DNA from: Nocardia carnea NBRC 14403
Lineage (GTDB): Bacteria > Actinomycetota > Actinomycetes > Mycobacteriales > Mycobacteriaceae
Assembly (NCBI RefSeq): GCF_000308515.1
Contig: NZ_BAFV01000037.1
Coordinates: 1 to 64,000, forward strand
Length of the DNA: 64,000 nucleotides
Direction of reading: 5' to 3'
Below, one piece after another: positions 1 to 10,900 of the stretch. The notes beneath the pieces were generated by a model. The model was not told where the DNA came from. It searched no databases and saw only the letters and a list, made by a program, of their open reading frames with translations. Within the stretch, counting starts at the first letter, position 1, and every line of letters starts with the position of its first letter. Made by a program: the position numbers and the translations under genes.

Positions 1-1466
1 CCGGCTACGCGGTACCAGTCGCCATCGCGTTGTGTGTGCTGGCCAGTGTGGCGGCGTCGGCGTTCGCGGCCCGCGCGGTGTACCGGGTACAACCGATCGA
101 AGCGCTGGTGCCGGTGGGGGCTGCGGCCTCCGATACCGTGCGCCCGGCGCTGCGCTGGGCCGCGGTGGTCCTCGGCCTGTTCATGGTGGGCGCCGCGATC
201 TACCTTGCCGAAACCGATTTCGGGATATGGTCGCTGGCGTCGATCTCCCTGTCCTTCGGTGCCGCGATCGTGCTGTGTTTCGCGGCGACCGGCCCGATTG
301 TGCGCACGGCCGGCGCGATCGCCCGATTGTTCGGTGGTCCCGGCGCGTTGGGCGCCACCACCCTCGAACGCGCACCGCGACGGGTCTGGGCCACCGCGAT
401 GACGGTGTTGATCGGGGTGGCGGCCGTCGTGTCCACCGGCAGCGCGACCCGCAACGTCGTCGATTCGGCCGGGGCGAGTTTCGAAAACCTGGCCGCGACC
501 GACTTCTGGGTCACCCCGGGTTCCATGGCGCAGTTCCCGACCGGCCCGCTGCTCCCCGACGGCCTCGAAGAACAACTCGCAGCGGTCCCCGGTGTGGCGG
601 CGGTGAATCCGGCACAGCTGGCATTCGCCAGTGTCGGCGCCGGCCGGGTCCTGCTGCAGGGGTTCCCGGCGGCCTCCGACAATACGAGGTTGAGCTCGGA
701 GATCAGCCCGGAAACCGCCCGCCTGCTCGTCACCGGTCAGGGCGTGGTGGTCTCCCGGGATGTCGCCCGGTCACTGAATGTCGCCGCGGGCAACACCCTC
801 ACCCTGCCGACGCCGACGGGCCGCCACGAGGTCCGTGTATTGCAGGTGATCCCGTACTTCTCCGCCATCGCCGGCGTGATCATGATGGATCTCGACCGGA
901 TGCGCGGCTGGTATCAACGGCCGGGGGAGACCACCCTGGCCGTCGATCTGACCCCCGGGGCCGACCCGGAAACCGTCCGTGCCGAACTCCGGCGGGTGGT
1001 GCCGCCGGAGCTCTATATCGATTCCGGCCGGGAAGCCGTTGCGGCCACTTCGGCGAGCCTGCGCCAGGGAACCGCGCTGGCGACGAATATTCTCTGGATC
1101 GTCGTCCTGGTGGCGACCATCGCGCTGCTGAACACCCTGATGCTGTCGGTACTGGACCGCCGCCGCGAGATCGGGGTGTTGCGGGCGATGGGTACCAGCC
1201 GTCGTTTCCTGCTGCGGTCGGTACTGGCCGAGGCCGCCGGGATCGGGGTGATCGGTGCAGTCCTCGGCCTGCTCGTCGGCGCCGCCGTGCAGTATCTGTC
1301 CGCGATCGCCATCGGCCATGCGATGACCATCGACGTCGTCTACGAACCGAGTCCGCTGCTGGTGGTCTACGGGGTGGTCGCCCTGCTGCTGGCACTGCTC
1401 GGTTCGATTCCGCCGGCCCTGCGGGCGGCACGGATGCCGATCGTCGAAGCCCTCGCGGTGGATTGA
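1..1466 (+). CDS. ABC transporter permease, FtsX/MacB family (5' end missing)
   Basis: The frame is open from the first bases, so this is the C-terminal part (about 487 residues) of a larger permease. Counting from base 30, hydrophobic segments lie near residues 40-57, 66-88 and 118-135. A soluble extracytoplasmic stretch of about 210 residues follows, then a closing set of membrane segments near 350-375, 395-420 and 440-465. The last part has the FtsX-type pattern (LLNTLMLSVLDRRREIGVLR, then RAMGTSRRFLLRS), in which a cytoplasmic EIG.LRA.G loop contacts the ATPase. The family moves lipids, lipoproteins or drugs, or transmits force to cell-wall enzymes; the substrate here cannot be told. The ATPase partner would lie upstream of the window. 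It converges on the PapA gene with an 8-bp gap. Confidence 0.85.
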   Translation, partial: GYAVPVAIALCVLASVAASAFAARAVYRVQPIEALVPVGAAASDTVRPALRWAAVVLGLFMVGAAIYLAETDFGIWSLASISLSFGAAIVLCFAATGPIVRTAGAIARLFGGPGALGATTLERAPRRVWATAMTVLIGVAAVVSTGSATRNVVDSAGASFENLAATDFWVTPGSMAQFPTGPLLPDGLEEQLAAVPGVAAVNPAQLAFASVGAGRVLLQGFPAASDNTRLSSEISPETARLLVTGQGVVVSRDVARSLNVAAGNTLTLPTPTGRHEVRVLQVIPYFSAIAGVIMMDLDRMRGWYQRPGETTLAVDLTPGADPETVRAELRRVVPPELYIDSGREAVAATSASLRQGTALATNILWIVVLVATIALLNTLMLSVLDRRREIGVLRAMGTSRRFLLRSVLAEAAGIGVIGAVLGLLVGAAVQYLSAIAIGHAMTIDVVYEPSPLLVVYGVVALLLALLGSIPPALRAARMPIVEALAVD

Positions 1467-1474
1467 GGTCCGGC

Positions 1475-2869
1475 CTACCCGCGTTCGGTCGCGGCCGCCC
1501 GGATGAGCCGGCCCAGCGTGTCCAGATAACGCCGCACCGACTCGTGCGCGACCGGATTGTCCGGGTAGATCACGCTGATCGTGGTTTCGGCCGGTAACCG
1601 GTTGACCCAGATGAGGGCCTCCTCGCTGGCCGCGCGATTACCGTACAAGCCGCTGCGGGCGATATCGAAGAACTCGCTACCGGCGAAATCGCGGGCATCG
1701 ACATAGGAGATCATCGGGTTGGACCAGTTCGGCCCGACCTCGATACCGCTCTCGGCCGGTGCCAGCTCGAGCACTCGGTGGATGGTGGTGGTTTTCAGCC
1801 GCATACCGTTCTCGTAGGCCCGCTGGGCCCGCGCCACCGTTCGTTCGAACGTGGCACGCGTCCCGATCGGGAACGCGACCGGAACCAGGGCCACATACCA
1901 GCCGATGGAGGCCATCTCCTCGAACGTGGCCCGGGTGTTGAGCGGTGTGATGCCGAAATAATAGTCGCTGTCGGCGAGTTCGCGTTCGGCCAGCGCCGCC
2001 GCGGCGAACACCCCACCGGCGAACTCGCCGCCATTGTCCCGGCAGACCTTCTCGAAACGAGCCGCCGCGTCCTCATCGAACAATGTCACCGTGCGATGTG
2101 CACTGTGGTGCGTACCGCCGTCGCGCAGACCGAGATCCAGCGGGAACGACGGCAGTTCGCCGTCGTTGCCGCGCAGCAGCCGCAACCAGGTGCCGACCTC
2201 GGGGGAGGCGAGCGACAGCTGCGCCGAGGCGGCGCGTTCGCGGGCGCAGTACTCGGTGTAGCTGGCGGGCTGCAGGATGGGCGGCGCCTGGTCCCAGGCG
2301 TGTTTCGCATACAGGCAAGCAAGTTCGAACGACGAGATGTGCTGACCCACACCGTCGGTGTGCAGGTGATCGATCGCCATGAACACGGTGGTGGATTCGT
2401 CGTGTTCGAGGGCCCAGAAGGTGAAACAGTCCCACCGGGTGGGGCCGGGAGTGCGTGCCTGGGCGAGCTCCCGGATCGCGGCGGCGTCGGCGATCGGCCC
2501 GTGATCGACGGGCGCGAATTCGATCTCGCCGGGTTCCATCAGGTGCCGCCGCAGCGCGCCGTCGGGTTCGAGGGCGAACCAGCTGCGGAAAGTATCGTGC
2601 CGGGTGAGGAATTCGTTGACCGCCCGGGTCATTGCCGCGCGGTCGAGTACGGCCGGGACCTCCGCGGTGACCAGGCACAACCCGGAACCCCGGTCGCCGG
2701 TGCCGGTAGTACGGTGCGCCTGTCGCAGATAGTGCTCCTGCTGATGCGACGGCGGTGCGTTGTGCGCCGGTGCCGCGGCGGCCGCGGCCCGCGCGGCGGG
2801 GGTCGCCTCCCAGCTCACCACCCGTCCGGGCGCGGGATTCCATTCGTCGATGAGTCCGAAATCGACCAT
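1475..2869 (-). CDS. PapA-type acyltransferase (condensation-domain fold)
   Basis: 464 residues. The acyltransferase/condensation signature HxxxDG is at residues 168-173 (HLHTDG, inside MAIDHLHTDGV), where the histidine is the general base. The N-terminal half also shows the family pattern of a donor-binding lobe (RAVNEFLTRHDTFRSWF). Polyketide-associated PapA proteins move an acyl chain from a polyketide synthase or CoA onto a hydroxyl of a diol, sugar or glycolipid. It is the third gene of a minus-strand operon and starts 10 bp after the MFS gene, which follows the polyketide synthase with a 4-bp overlap, so the synthase is its likely acyl donor. The acceptor is unknown. An NRPS-like free-standing condensation enzyme is the alternative. 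Confidence 0.85.
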   Translation of the reverse strand: MVDFGLIDEWNPAPGRVVSWEATPAARAAAAAAPAHNAPPSHQQEHYLRQAHRTTGTGDRGSGLCLVTAEVPAVLDRAAMTRAVNEFLTRHDTFRSWFALEPDGALRRHLMEPGEIEFAPVDHGPIADAAAIRELAQARTPGPTRWDCFTFWALEHDESTTVFMAIDHLHTDGVGQHISSFELACLYAKHAWDQAPPILQPASYTEYCARERAASAQLSLASPEVGTWLRLLRGNDGELPSFPLDLGLRDGGTHHSAHRTVTLFDEDAAARFEKVCRDNGGEFAGGVFAAAALAERELADSDYYFGITPLNTRATFEEMASIGWYVALVPVAFPIGTRATFERTVARAQRAYENGMRLKTTTIHRVLELAPAESGIEVGPNWSNPMISYVDARDFAGSEFFDIARSGLYGNRAASEEALIWVNRLPAETTISVIYPDNPVAHESVRRYLDTLGRLIRAAATERG

Positions 2870-2879
2870 CTCGTATTCC

Positions 2880-4325
2880 TCAGTTCACCGCCGGCGCGCG
2901 TGCCGTAGCGGAATTGTCCGGCGTGGCCGGTTCGGGAAGGGCCAGGGTGACGGCGGCCAGCACCAGTGCGAGCACCGCGATCGCCGACAGCATCACGGTG
3001 CTGCCGCCGAGCGTATGGGCGCGGAAGAACGCCGTCGCCAGCAGTGCGAGGCCGACGCCGTTGCCGATCTGTTCGATGGTGGGGACCAGCCCGGAGGCCT
3101 CGGCCATCTGCGCATCGTCGAGACCGGACAGCATGAGGGGTTGTAGCGGTACCGCGAAAACCCCGGCGCCGAACCCGCACAGGAAAACCGGCGCGGCGCA
3201 CAGCAGCATATTCACCTGCCCGCCGGTGATGTTCACATACACGACGCCCATGAGCACACACGCCGCGTACAGCACGAGACCGCCCGCGAGTACCCGCACC
3301 CCCCACCGTCTCACCAGGATCGGTGACAGCAGGGCACCGGCGCCGGCGCCGAGCGCAAACGGGGTCATCGCGATCCCGGTGCGCAGGGCCGAGAACTCCA
3401 GCACATCCTGCAGGGTGATGGAAATGGCGAAGACGAAGGCGGTGAACAGCCCGAAGAAACCGGTGATCACGATCGAGCCGACCGCGAAACCACGGTCGGC
3501 GAACAGATCCAGCCGCACCAGCGGCCCGGTATCGCGGCGGGTGGCGGCGCGTTCGTGGAGCAGGGTGAGCGCGCCCAGCCCGAGCGCCGCCACGGCGATC
3601 AGGCACGGAATCGGGCGCCAACCGTGCAGGTGGATTTCCGAGAGCGCGTACAGCAGAGCGAAAAGCGTTGCCGCGCAGAGAACTACACCGGGGAAATCCA
3701 TCGGAACGTGCTGCTGCGGCGTCTCCAGGCGCAGAAAACGCCAGGCGAGGACGAAGGTCACGACCCCGAGCGGCAGATTCATCAGGAAAATACTGTGCCA
3801 ACCGAGCCCGGCGATATCGGCGGTGACCAGGCCGCCGCCCAGGATCGGCCCGAGCAGGCCCGCGAAACCCGAGGTGGCGCCGTAGAGCGCGAACACCTGG
3901 GTATGCATCCGGCGCGGGAACAGGGCGGTGAGGATCGCGATGGTCTGCGCCGCCATCCCCCCACCGGCCACACCCTGGACGATCCGCGCCAGAACGAGCT
4001 CACCGGCACTGTCGGCCGTACCGCACCACACCGACGCCGCGGTGAACGCGACGACTGCGAACAGGAACATCCGCCGCCGCCCGATCCGGGCACCCAGCCG
4101 GGCAGCGGCGAGCAGGGTGCACGCGAAGGCCAGCGAGTACCCGGACACGATGAGCAATTGCTGTGCGGAACTCGCGTGCAGATCGGCGGTGATCTCGGGG
4201 AGCGCGGTGTTGACGATCGTCACGTCGATCATCTGCATGAACACCGAGAGCAGACAGCCGGCGAAGGCCGCCCAAGCGCCCGCCCCGGCGCCGGCCCGGG
4301 TGTCCGCCGTAGTGCCGGTGATCAC
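2880..4325 (-). CDS. MFS exporter, DHA2 (EmrB/QacA) type
   Basis: 481 residues starting at a GTG that overlaps the stop of the polyketide synthase (GTGA), so translation is probably coupled. The N-terminal motif MQMIDVTIVNTALPEI and the following segment match the drug:H+ antiporter 2 pattern, and hydrophobic segments are spread over the whole length as expected for 14 helices. The conserved loop after helix 2 reads RLGARIGRRRMFL. Lying between a polyketide synthase and a PapA acyltransferase, it is likely to export the finished acylated product or an intermediate, the place that an MmpL protein holds in mycobacterial lipid loci. Self-resistance efflux is a second possibility. Confidence 0.9.
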   Translation of the reverse strand: MITGTTADTRAGAGAGAWAAFAGCLLSVFMQMIDVTIVNTALPEITADLHASSAQQLLIVSGYSLAFACTLLAAARLGARIGRRRMFLFAVVAFTAASVWCGTADSAGELVLARIVQGVAGGGMAAQTIAILTALFPRRMHTQVFALYGATSGFAGLLGPILGGGLVTADIAGLGWHSIFLMNLPLGVVTFVLAWRFLRLETPQQHVPMDFPGVVLCAATLFALLYALSEIHLHGWRPIPCLIAVAALGLGALTLLHERAATRRDTGPLVRLDLFADRGFAVGSIVITGFFGLFTAFVFAISITLQDVLEFSALRTGIAMTPFALGAGAGALLSPILVRRWGVRVLAGGLVLYAACVLMGVVYVNITGGQVNMLLCAAPVFLCGFGAGVFAVPLQPLMLSGLDDAQMAEASGLVPTIEQIGNGVGLALLATAFFRAHTLGGSTVMLSAIAVLALVLAAVTLALPEPATPDNSATARAPAVN

Positions 4326-4942
4326 CGCGGAGCCTCCCTGCCGAGTAACACGCGCGCGCTCCCTACGGACTCGGTGCCGCTGCCCCCTACGGATTCGCCG
4401 CCGTTACCTGCCACGGGCTCGGCGCCGTCGCCACCCGCCGTCTCACCGCCGTTATCCGCTGCCGGTTCACCGCTCGTCGGCCCGCCGCCGTTGCCTGCTG
4501 CCGGCTCACCACTGGGCCGGTCTCCGTTACTTGTTGCGAACTCCGTGCTGTCGGCTCCTGTCGGGCCGCTGCCATCACCTGTTACGGGTCGGCCGTTGTT
4601 GTCGGTTATCGGTTCGCCATCGGTGCGTGGTGCCGGCCCGACGTGATTGTCTGCCGGCTTCCCCTCGCCGTTGCCCGCTGTCGATTCGACGCGGTGTGCT
4701 GCCGCCGGCCTGTCCTCGTGGCTGCCCGCCGCCGTGCCGTTACTGTCGGCTTTCCTGCTGTCGGCGGCGCCGTCGGCCCGGGCACTACCGTCCACGGTCC
4801 CCGTCCCGTTGCCGAGGGCAGTTCCGGGTTTCCAGGTCACGGCCACCTTCCCGGAGGAGACGGGCGTGGCATCCGGAGAGCCGTCCGGTCCGGGCGCGGA
4901 ACCCGGCAGGGACGCCGCGAATCCGGCCGCCGGATCGGTGGC
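4322..4942 (-). other. Low-complexity Gly/Asn/Asp/Glu-rich C-terminal tail of the polyketide synthase
   Basis: About 206 residues follow the acyl carrier domain. They have almost no hydrophobic residues and repeat short blocks such as EPAAGNGGG, EPAADNGGE, EPVAGNGGE and ESVGGSGTE. At the DNA level the region 4380-4560 is a string of imperfect repeats that read as unit copies of about 8-12 codons. Mas-like synthases normally end shortly after the ACP. The tail is acidic and probably disordered. It may tether partners such as the PapA enzyme or simply be expanding repeat sequence. Confidence 0.85.
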
Positions 4943-7900
4943 CAGAATCAGCTCGGCCACCTTCGGCCCCGCCTGTTCGAGGCTGAACGCGCGCCCCATC
5001 TGCAGCGACATGAGCTCGATGCCGAGCTGTTTGCTGACCCGGGAACCGAATTCGACGGCCATCAGCGAATCCAGGCCCAGTTCGGTGACCGGGACGGTCA
5101 GGTCGATGGTGTCGGGTTGTACCCCCATGACGACGGCGAGTTGGTCGGCGAGCATCCGGGCCATGGCCTGCCCGCGTTTACCCTCTTCGAGGGCGGTCAG
5201 GTCGGCTTTCAGTTTCGCCAGCATCGAGTTGTCCTGGACCGAGGCCGCGACGAGCGCGGCGAGCCGTCCGGTGCGGCTCATCTGCGGGAACGCCGCGGTG
5301 AGTTTCGACCAGTCGGTGGGGATGACGGCGGCCCGGGTGACGCCCAGTCGCAGGGCCTGTTCCAGGTAGAGGGTGCCGTCGGCCATATCGATCGGCCCGA
5401 AACCGGCCAGCTCCAGGTATTTCGCGACCTTCTCGTCGGCGGCCATACCGCCGGCGGCACCGGACATATGGCCCCAGCCCACGCACAGCACCCGTTCCCC
5501 GGCCCGCGACCATTCCTCGGCGAGGGCTTCCACGGCGAGGTTGGCGGCGGTGTAGTTGTACTGACCGAAGATCCCGAACATGGAGCCGCCGGAGGAGTAC
5601 AGCACGAACATATCCGGTCGCGCCCCGGCCCCGGTGACCGCGTCGTGCAGTATCCGGGCGCCGTGCACTTTCGACCGGTAGACCCGCGCCAGCTGCTCGG
5701 CGTCCATATGTTCGACCCGGTTGTCCGCGACCGCCCCGGCAGCGTGGAAGACACCGCGCAGCGGATACCGCGGATCGTGGGCCCGGGCCACCAGCGCGGT
5801 GACCGTCGCGGCGTCGGCGATATCGGCCCGTTCCTCGATCACGGTGACCTCGGCGGCTCGCCACGCGGCCAGTTGCCGGCGGGCCGCGGGTGTAGCGGCA
5901 CCACTGCGACCCACCAGCACCAGCCGGCGCGCGCCCTTGGCGACGAGCCAGGTCCCGGTGGCCATGCCGAAACCACCGAATCCGCCGGCGATCAGATAGG
6001 TTCCCGCCGGGTCGATCTCCAGTTCGGGCAGCATCGGCCGGACCGGCGGCGCCTCGTCGGACAGTGACAGGGCGATCCGGCCGATCTTGGTCGAGCGGAT
6101 GGTGTCGTCGAACGCCTTGGCGACCTCGTGCGTTCCGTACAGCTCGTAGGGCAGCGGCCGGTATTCGCCGGTCTGGAACTTCTCCACCACCCGGCGCAGC
6201 AGATCCGCCAGTTGTAGTGGCCGGAACCGGCACATGCGGTCGAGGTCCATCGAGAAGTAGGACAAATTCTTGTCGAATACGGCGAGTTCGAGCAGCCCGC
6301 CGGTGTAGATATCGGCCTTACCGACCTCGACGATGCGCCCGAATTCCCGGATGGCCTTGAAGTTCTGCCGCAGGGCCTCACCCGGCGCCGAACTGAGAAT
6401 CACGTCCACCCCGGCACCGTCGGTGAGGGCGAGGACGTCGTCGGCGAAGTTGAGCGACCGTGAGTTCAACGTATGGTCGGCGCCGAGTTCGCGGATATGT
6501 GCCCGCCGCTCTTCGGTACTCGCCGTCCCGATGATCCGCGCCCCGCGCGTTTTGGCCACCTGGATCGCCGCGGAACCCACACCGCCGGCGGCGCCGTGGA
6601 TGAGCACGGTTTCGCCGGGTTCGAGGCGGGCGAGGTCGAGCAGGGAGTATTCGGCCGTGCCGAACGCGGTGGTGCTGGTGCACACCGCGGGATCGGTACC
6701 GGCGGGCAGCGGAATAACCGCGGTGCGGTCGACGATGTGGTATCGCCGCATCATGCCTTTCGCCGCCAGTGCGACCAGATCGCCGACCGCGATATCGGTG
6801 ACCCCGGCACCGACCCGGGTGACGGCACCGACACCTTCCATTCCGGGACTCGTGCCGAAGAAGGTTTCGGCGAGTTCGCGTTCACCGAGAATCCCCATGA
6901 CCTTGAGCGGGTCCTTGTAGTTGAGGCCGATGATGCGCATCCCGACCTCGACCTCGCCCGGCCCGGGATCCCGCCGCGGTGTACGCCGCCAGGCCAGTGC
7001 GGACAGCAGTTTCGATTTCGGGATCTCGAGCTCGAAATCGGCCTCGGGGTCGGTGAGTGGTTCGGCGGTTTCCAGGATATCGATACGTTCCTGCAGCGGG
7101 GTGGTGATCCGCGGCAGCCAGCGTGCGCCGGCGCGCAGTAGCACCTCGTCGGAGTTGTCGTACTGGAATGCGCCCGGGACGCCCAGTTCGATGACGAGGT
7201 CGTCGAGGGATGTACCGGGTTCGGTATCGATGAGCCGCCAGCGCAGCGCGGGCTGTTCGTTCAGCAGCACCCGCCGTGCACCGGCCAGCGCCGCCTGGCG
7301 CGAATCGGGCGGTGCGGGCGTATCGGGCAGGGCGAAGGCATGTTCGGTGACCAGCGTGATATGGCAGGAACCATCGCCGATACCGACGATCGGGGTATCG
7401 CCCTCACCGGGTGCGGCGAATTCGTGGGTGGCGACCGCGATCCGTTTCAGGGTCCACAGATCGGCCAGATCGTCCTCGATCCGCCCGGCCACGATCACCA
7501 CATGGATGCGGTCGGTCTCGGGTTCTTCCGTGCTCGTGCGCAGCAGCTCGGTCAGCTCGGTCTCGAGATCGGGATCGTCGCCCGTGGTGAGCCGGTACCT
7601 GGCGCCGGGCAGGGTTTCGGCCAGTGCCCGGGCTCGGTCGCTGTCGCCCAGTGCAAGGATTACGGTCGCCGGGGTCCCGGTCTCACCGAGTGTCGCGGTA
7701 TCGATGGGTTCGGCCGGCTCCATGGTGTCGGAGTAGTAGAAGTCGGCCATCCGCTGCAGTGGGCTGCCACCGGGCGTGAGGGCGCCGAGGCGCACCCCGA
7801 TCAGATGCAGGCAGAGGGTCCCGTCGACGGCGAGCAACCGCACATCAGCGAGGCGCCCCGATTCCGGGTCACGCCGCGCGACAACGGTCACCTCCTCGGG

Positions 7901-10900
7901 CAACGCCCGGTACATCCGCACGGCCTCGACCCCGACCGGAACCATCGCACCGTCGCCGAGCCCGTCCTGCGCGAACAGCAGTGCGACGGTCTGCATCGCG
8001 GCGTCCACCACCGCGGGATGCGCGAGATGTCCGGAGCCGGCGGCGATGGTCGCATCGACGGTGGCAACCACCGCATCGCGTCCGGCACGCACCGCCGTGA
8101 CCCGCCGGAAAGCCGGACCGTACTGCAGTCCGCGCGAGGCCAGGGCCGCATAGAACAGTTCGGGTTCGAAGTCGACCGCGGACTCCGGTTCCGGCACCGT
8201 ATCCACGATCGTTTCGTAACTGCCGTTGAGGATGCGGCCCGTGGAATGCACCGTCCACACCGATCCGGTGGCGCTGCGCGACCGGATCAGGAACCGGCCG
8301 CCGCCTTCCTCGATACCCAGTTCCAGGAACGGCACATCCGGTTGCGCCATGACCATCGGCGCCACGAACCGTACGTCCTCGAGCGCGACCCGGGTATCAC
8401 CGGAGCGGGTGGCGGCCGCGCTCAGTGCCGCGTCCAGATACGCCGCGCCGGGCATGATCCGCATCCCGCCCACGACATGATCGGGCAGCCACGGCAACAG
8501 TTCGGTCCCGACCTGAAGCATCCAGCCCGGCCGGCCTTCCATATCCGGGTCGCCGAGCATCGTATAGGTGCCGGGGCTGCCGAGCCGCAGCTGTTCGAAC
8601 AGCGGCAGCGGATTGTGCAGCCGGGTGTTCTGCCACGGATACCGCGGTAGCGGCAGATGTTCGGTGGCGGGGCCCTCCGGCGGGAACAGTGCCGCGATAT
8701 CGAGGACACCGGCGGCGTACACACCGGCGATCGCACGGCGGATACTGTCGGCGTCGTGCGCTTTACGGTTCAGAGTGGCAACCGTCGCACCGTTCTCGCC
8801 GGCGGCGAGCAGCACCTCCCGGATATTTCCGGACAGCACCGGATGCGGCCCGACCTCGACGAACACCCGGTGCCCGGCGGAGACCAGACCGGCGATAGCG
8901 TCGGCGAATCGGACCGGCTGCCGGACATTGGCACACCAGTATTCGGCATCGAAACCGTCCTCGGCCTCGACCACCGCCTGCGCGGTCACCGTGGACACCA
9001 GCGGGATCCGCGGCGCCCGCGGGGACAGCTCCGCGAGCGCGGTGCGCAATTCGCCGAGGATCGGGTCCATGAACCGGCTGTGGTAGGGCACCTCGACCCG
9101 TAGCGCGCGGGCGAAGGCGCCGTCCTCGGTGAGCTTCTCGGCGATCTCGTCGAGGCGGTCAACATCACCGGCCAGGGTGAGCGATCCGGGACTGTTGACC
9201 GCCGCGATATCCACCGCAGCGTCGTCACCGATATATTCGCGGACCTTCTCCGCGCCGGTGCCGACGGCGAGCATCGCGCCCGTCCCCGCGGTGGTGGCCT
9301 GTAGCCGGGACCGGTGATAGGCGACGGTGACGGCTTCGCGCAGGGTGAGCATCCCGGTCACATACGCGGCCGATACCTCGCCGACGCTATGGCCCACGAT
9401 CCGCGCGGGAGTGATTCCGTACTGCGCGAGTTCGGCCACCAGCCCGACCTGCACCAGGAAGTTCGCCGGTTGAGCGACTTCGGTCGCGGTGACCCGGGAC
9501 TCCTTCTCGGGCCGCAGCAGTTCTTCGAGGATCGACCAGCCGGCCACCTCGGCGAACGCGGCGTCGACGGTGCGCGCGGTCGCGGCGAAAACACCGTCGG
9601 CGGCGAGCAGGTCGCGGGCCATACCCCACCACTGCGGCCCCATCCCGGAGAAGACGAAGACCGGTTCGTCGGTGCGTTGGGAGACGGTGCGCACCGCATC
9701 GCGCCCTTCACCGCCCGCGTACTGCCGCAGCTCCGCGACGAGTTCCGCGCGTTCCCGCAGCGGTACTCCGGTGCGGAACTGGTGGTGCGCCAGCCGGGTC
9801 CACGCGGCCTCGGCCAGATGATCGGGGTCCGCGCCCGCCGCGAGGAGATCGGCGAACCGGCCCGCCATGGCACGGACCGCGGGAGCGCTACGCGCCGAGA
9901 CCGGCAGCACCCCGAGATGGTGGCGTTCGCGGTCGGCCGGGGAAGTGGCGGCGGGCCGGAACTCCTGCAGGATCGTATGCGCGTTGGTGCCGCCGTAGCC
10001 GAAGCCGTTCACCGCGATCGTCATCGGACCCGCGTCCGCGGGCAGCGGTTGCGGTTCGAGCTGGATATGCAGATTGAGATCGGCGAACGGGATATCGGGG
10101 TTGGGTTCGTCGAGCCAGCCCTGCGGCGGGATGGTGCGGTGCTGCAGGGCCAGCGCCGATTTGATGACACTGGCGATCCCGGAGGCGGCCTCGGTATGCC
10201 CGAGCGTGGCCTTCAGCGAGCCCACACCGAGCGTTTCCGGACGGCTCTCGGCGGCGCCGTAGACCGTGCCCAGAGCGCGCAGTTCGATCGGGTCGCCCAC
10301 CGGTGTGCCGGTGCCGTGTGCCTCGACATAGGTGATCTCTTCGGGTGTGAGCCCCGACCGCGCGCAGACCGCCCGGGCGAGCGCTTCCTGGGAATCGGCG
10401 TTGGGCACGGTGATGGCCGCGGTGCGCCCGTCCTGGTTGGACCCGGTCGCCTTGACCACCGCGTAGATGCGGTCGCCGTCGCGCACTGCTTCGTCGAGCT
10501 TCTTGAGAACGACGATGCCGCCACCCTCGCCGCGGCCGTAGCCGTCCCCGGCCGCATCGAAGGATTTACAGCGGCCGTCGGCTGCCAGGAAGCCGCCCTT
10601 GCACATCATGACGAAGGTTTCCGGCTGCAGCATGACATTCACACCGCCGGCCAGGGCCATCGTGCAGTCGCCGTTCTCGAGCGCCTGACAGGCCAGATGG
10701 AACGCCACCAGCGACGAAGAACAGGCGGTATCGATGGTGAGCGCGGGCCCGACCAGGTCGAGGGCGTAGGCGATCCGGTTCGACAGCATGGTGTAGGACG
10801 CCGACGCCGCAGTGTGCATATCCACATGTGCCAGCGCCGGGCCCACCACACCGACCACGGACTGGTCGACCACGAAACCGCCGATATAGACACCGACCGA

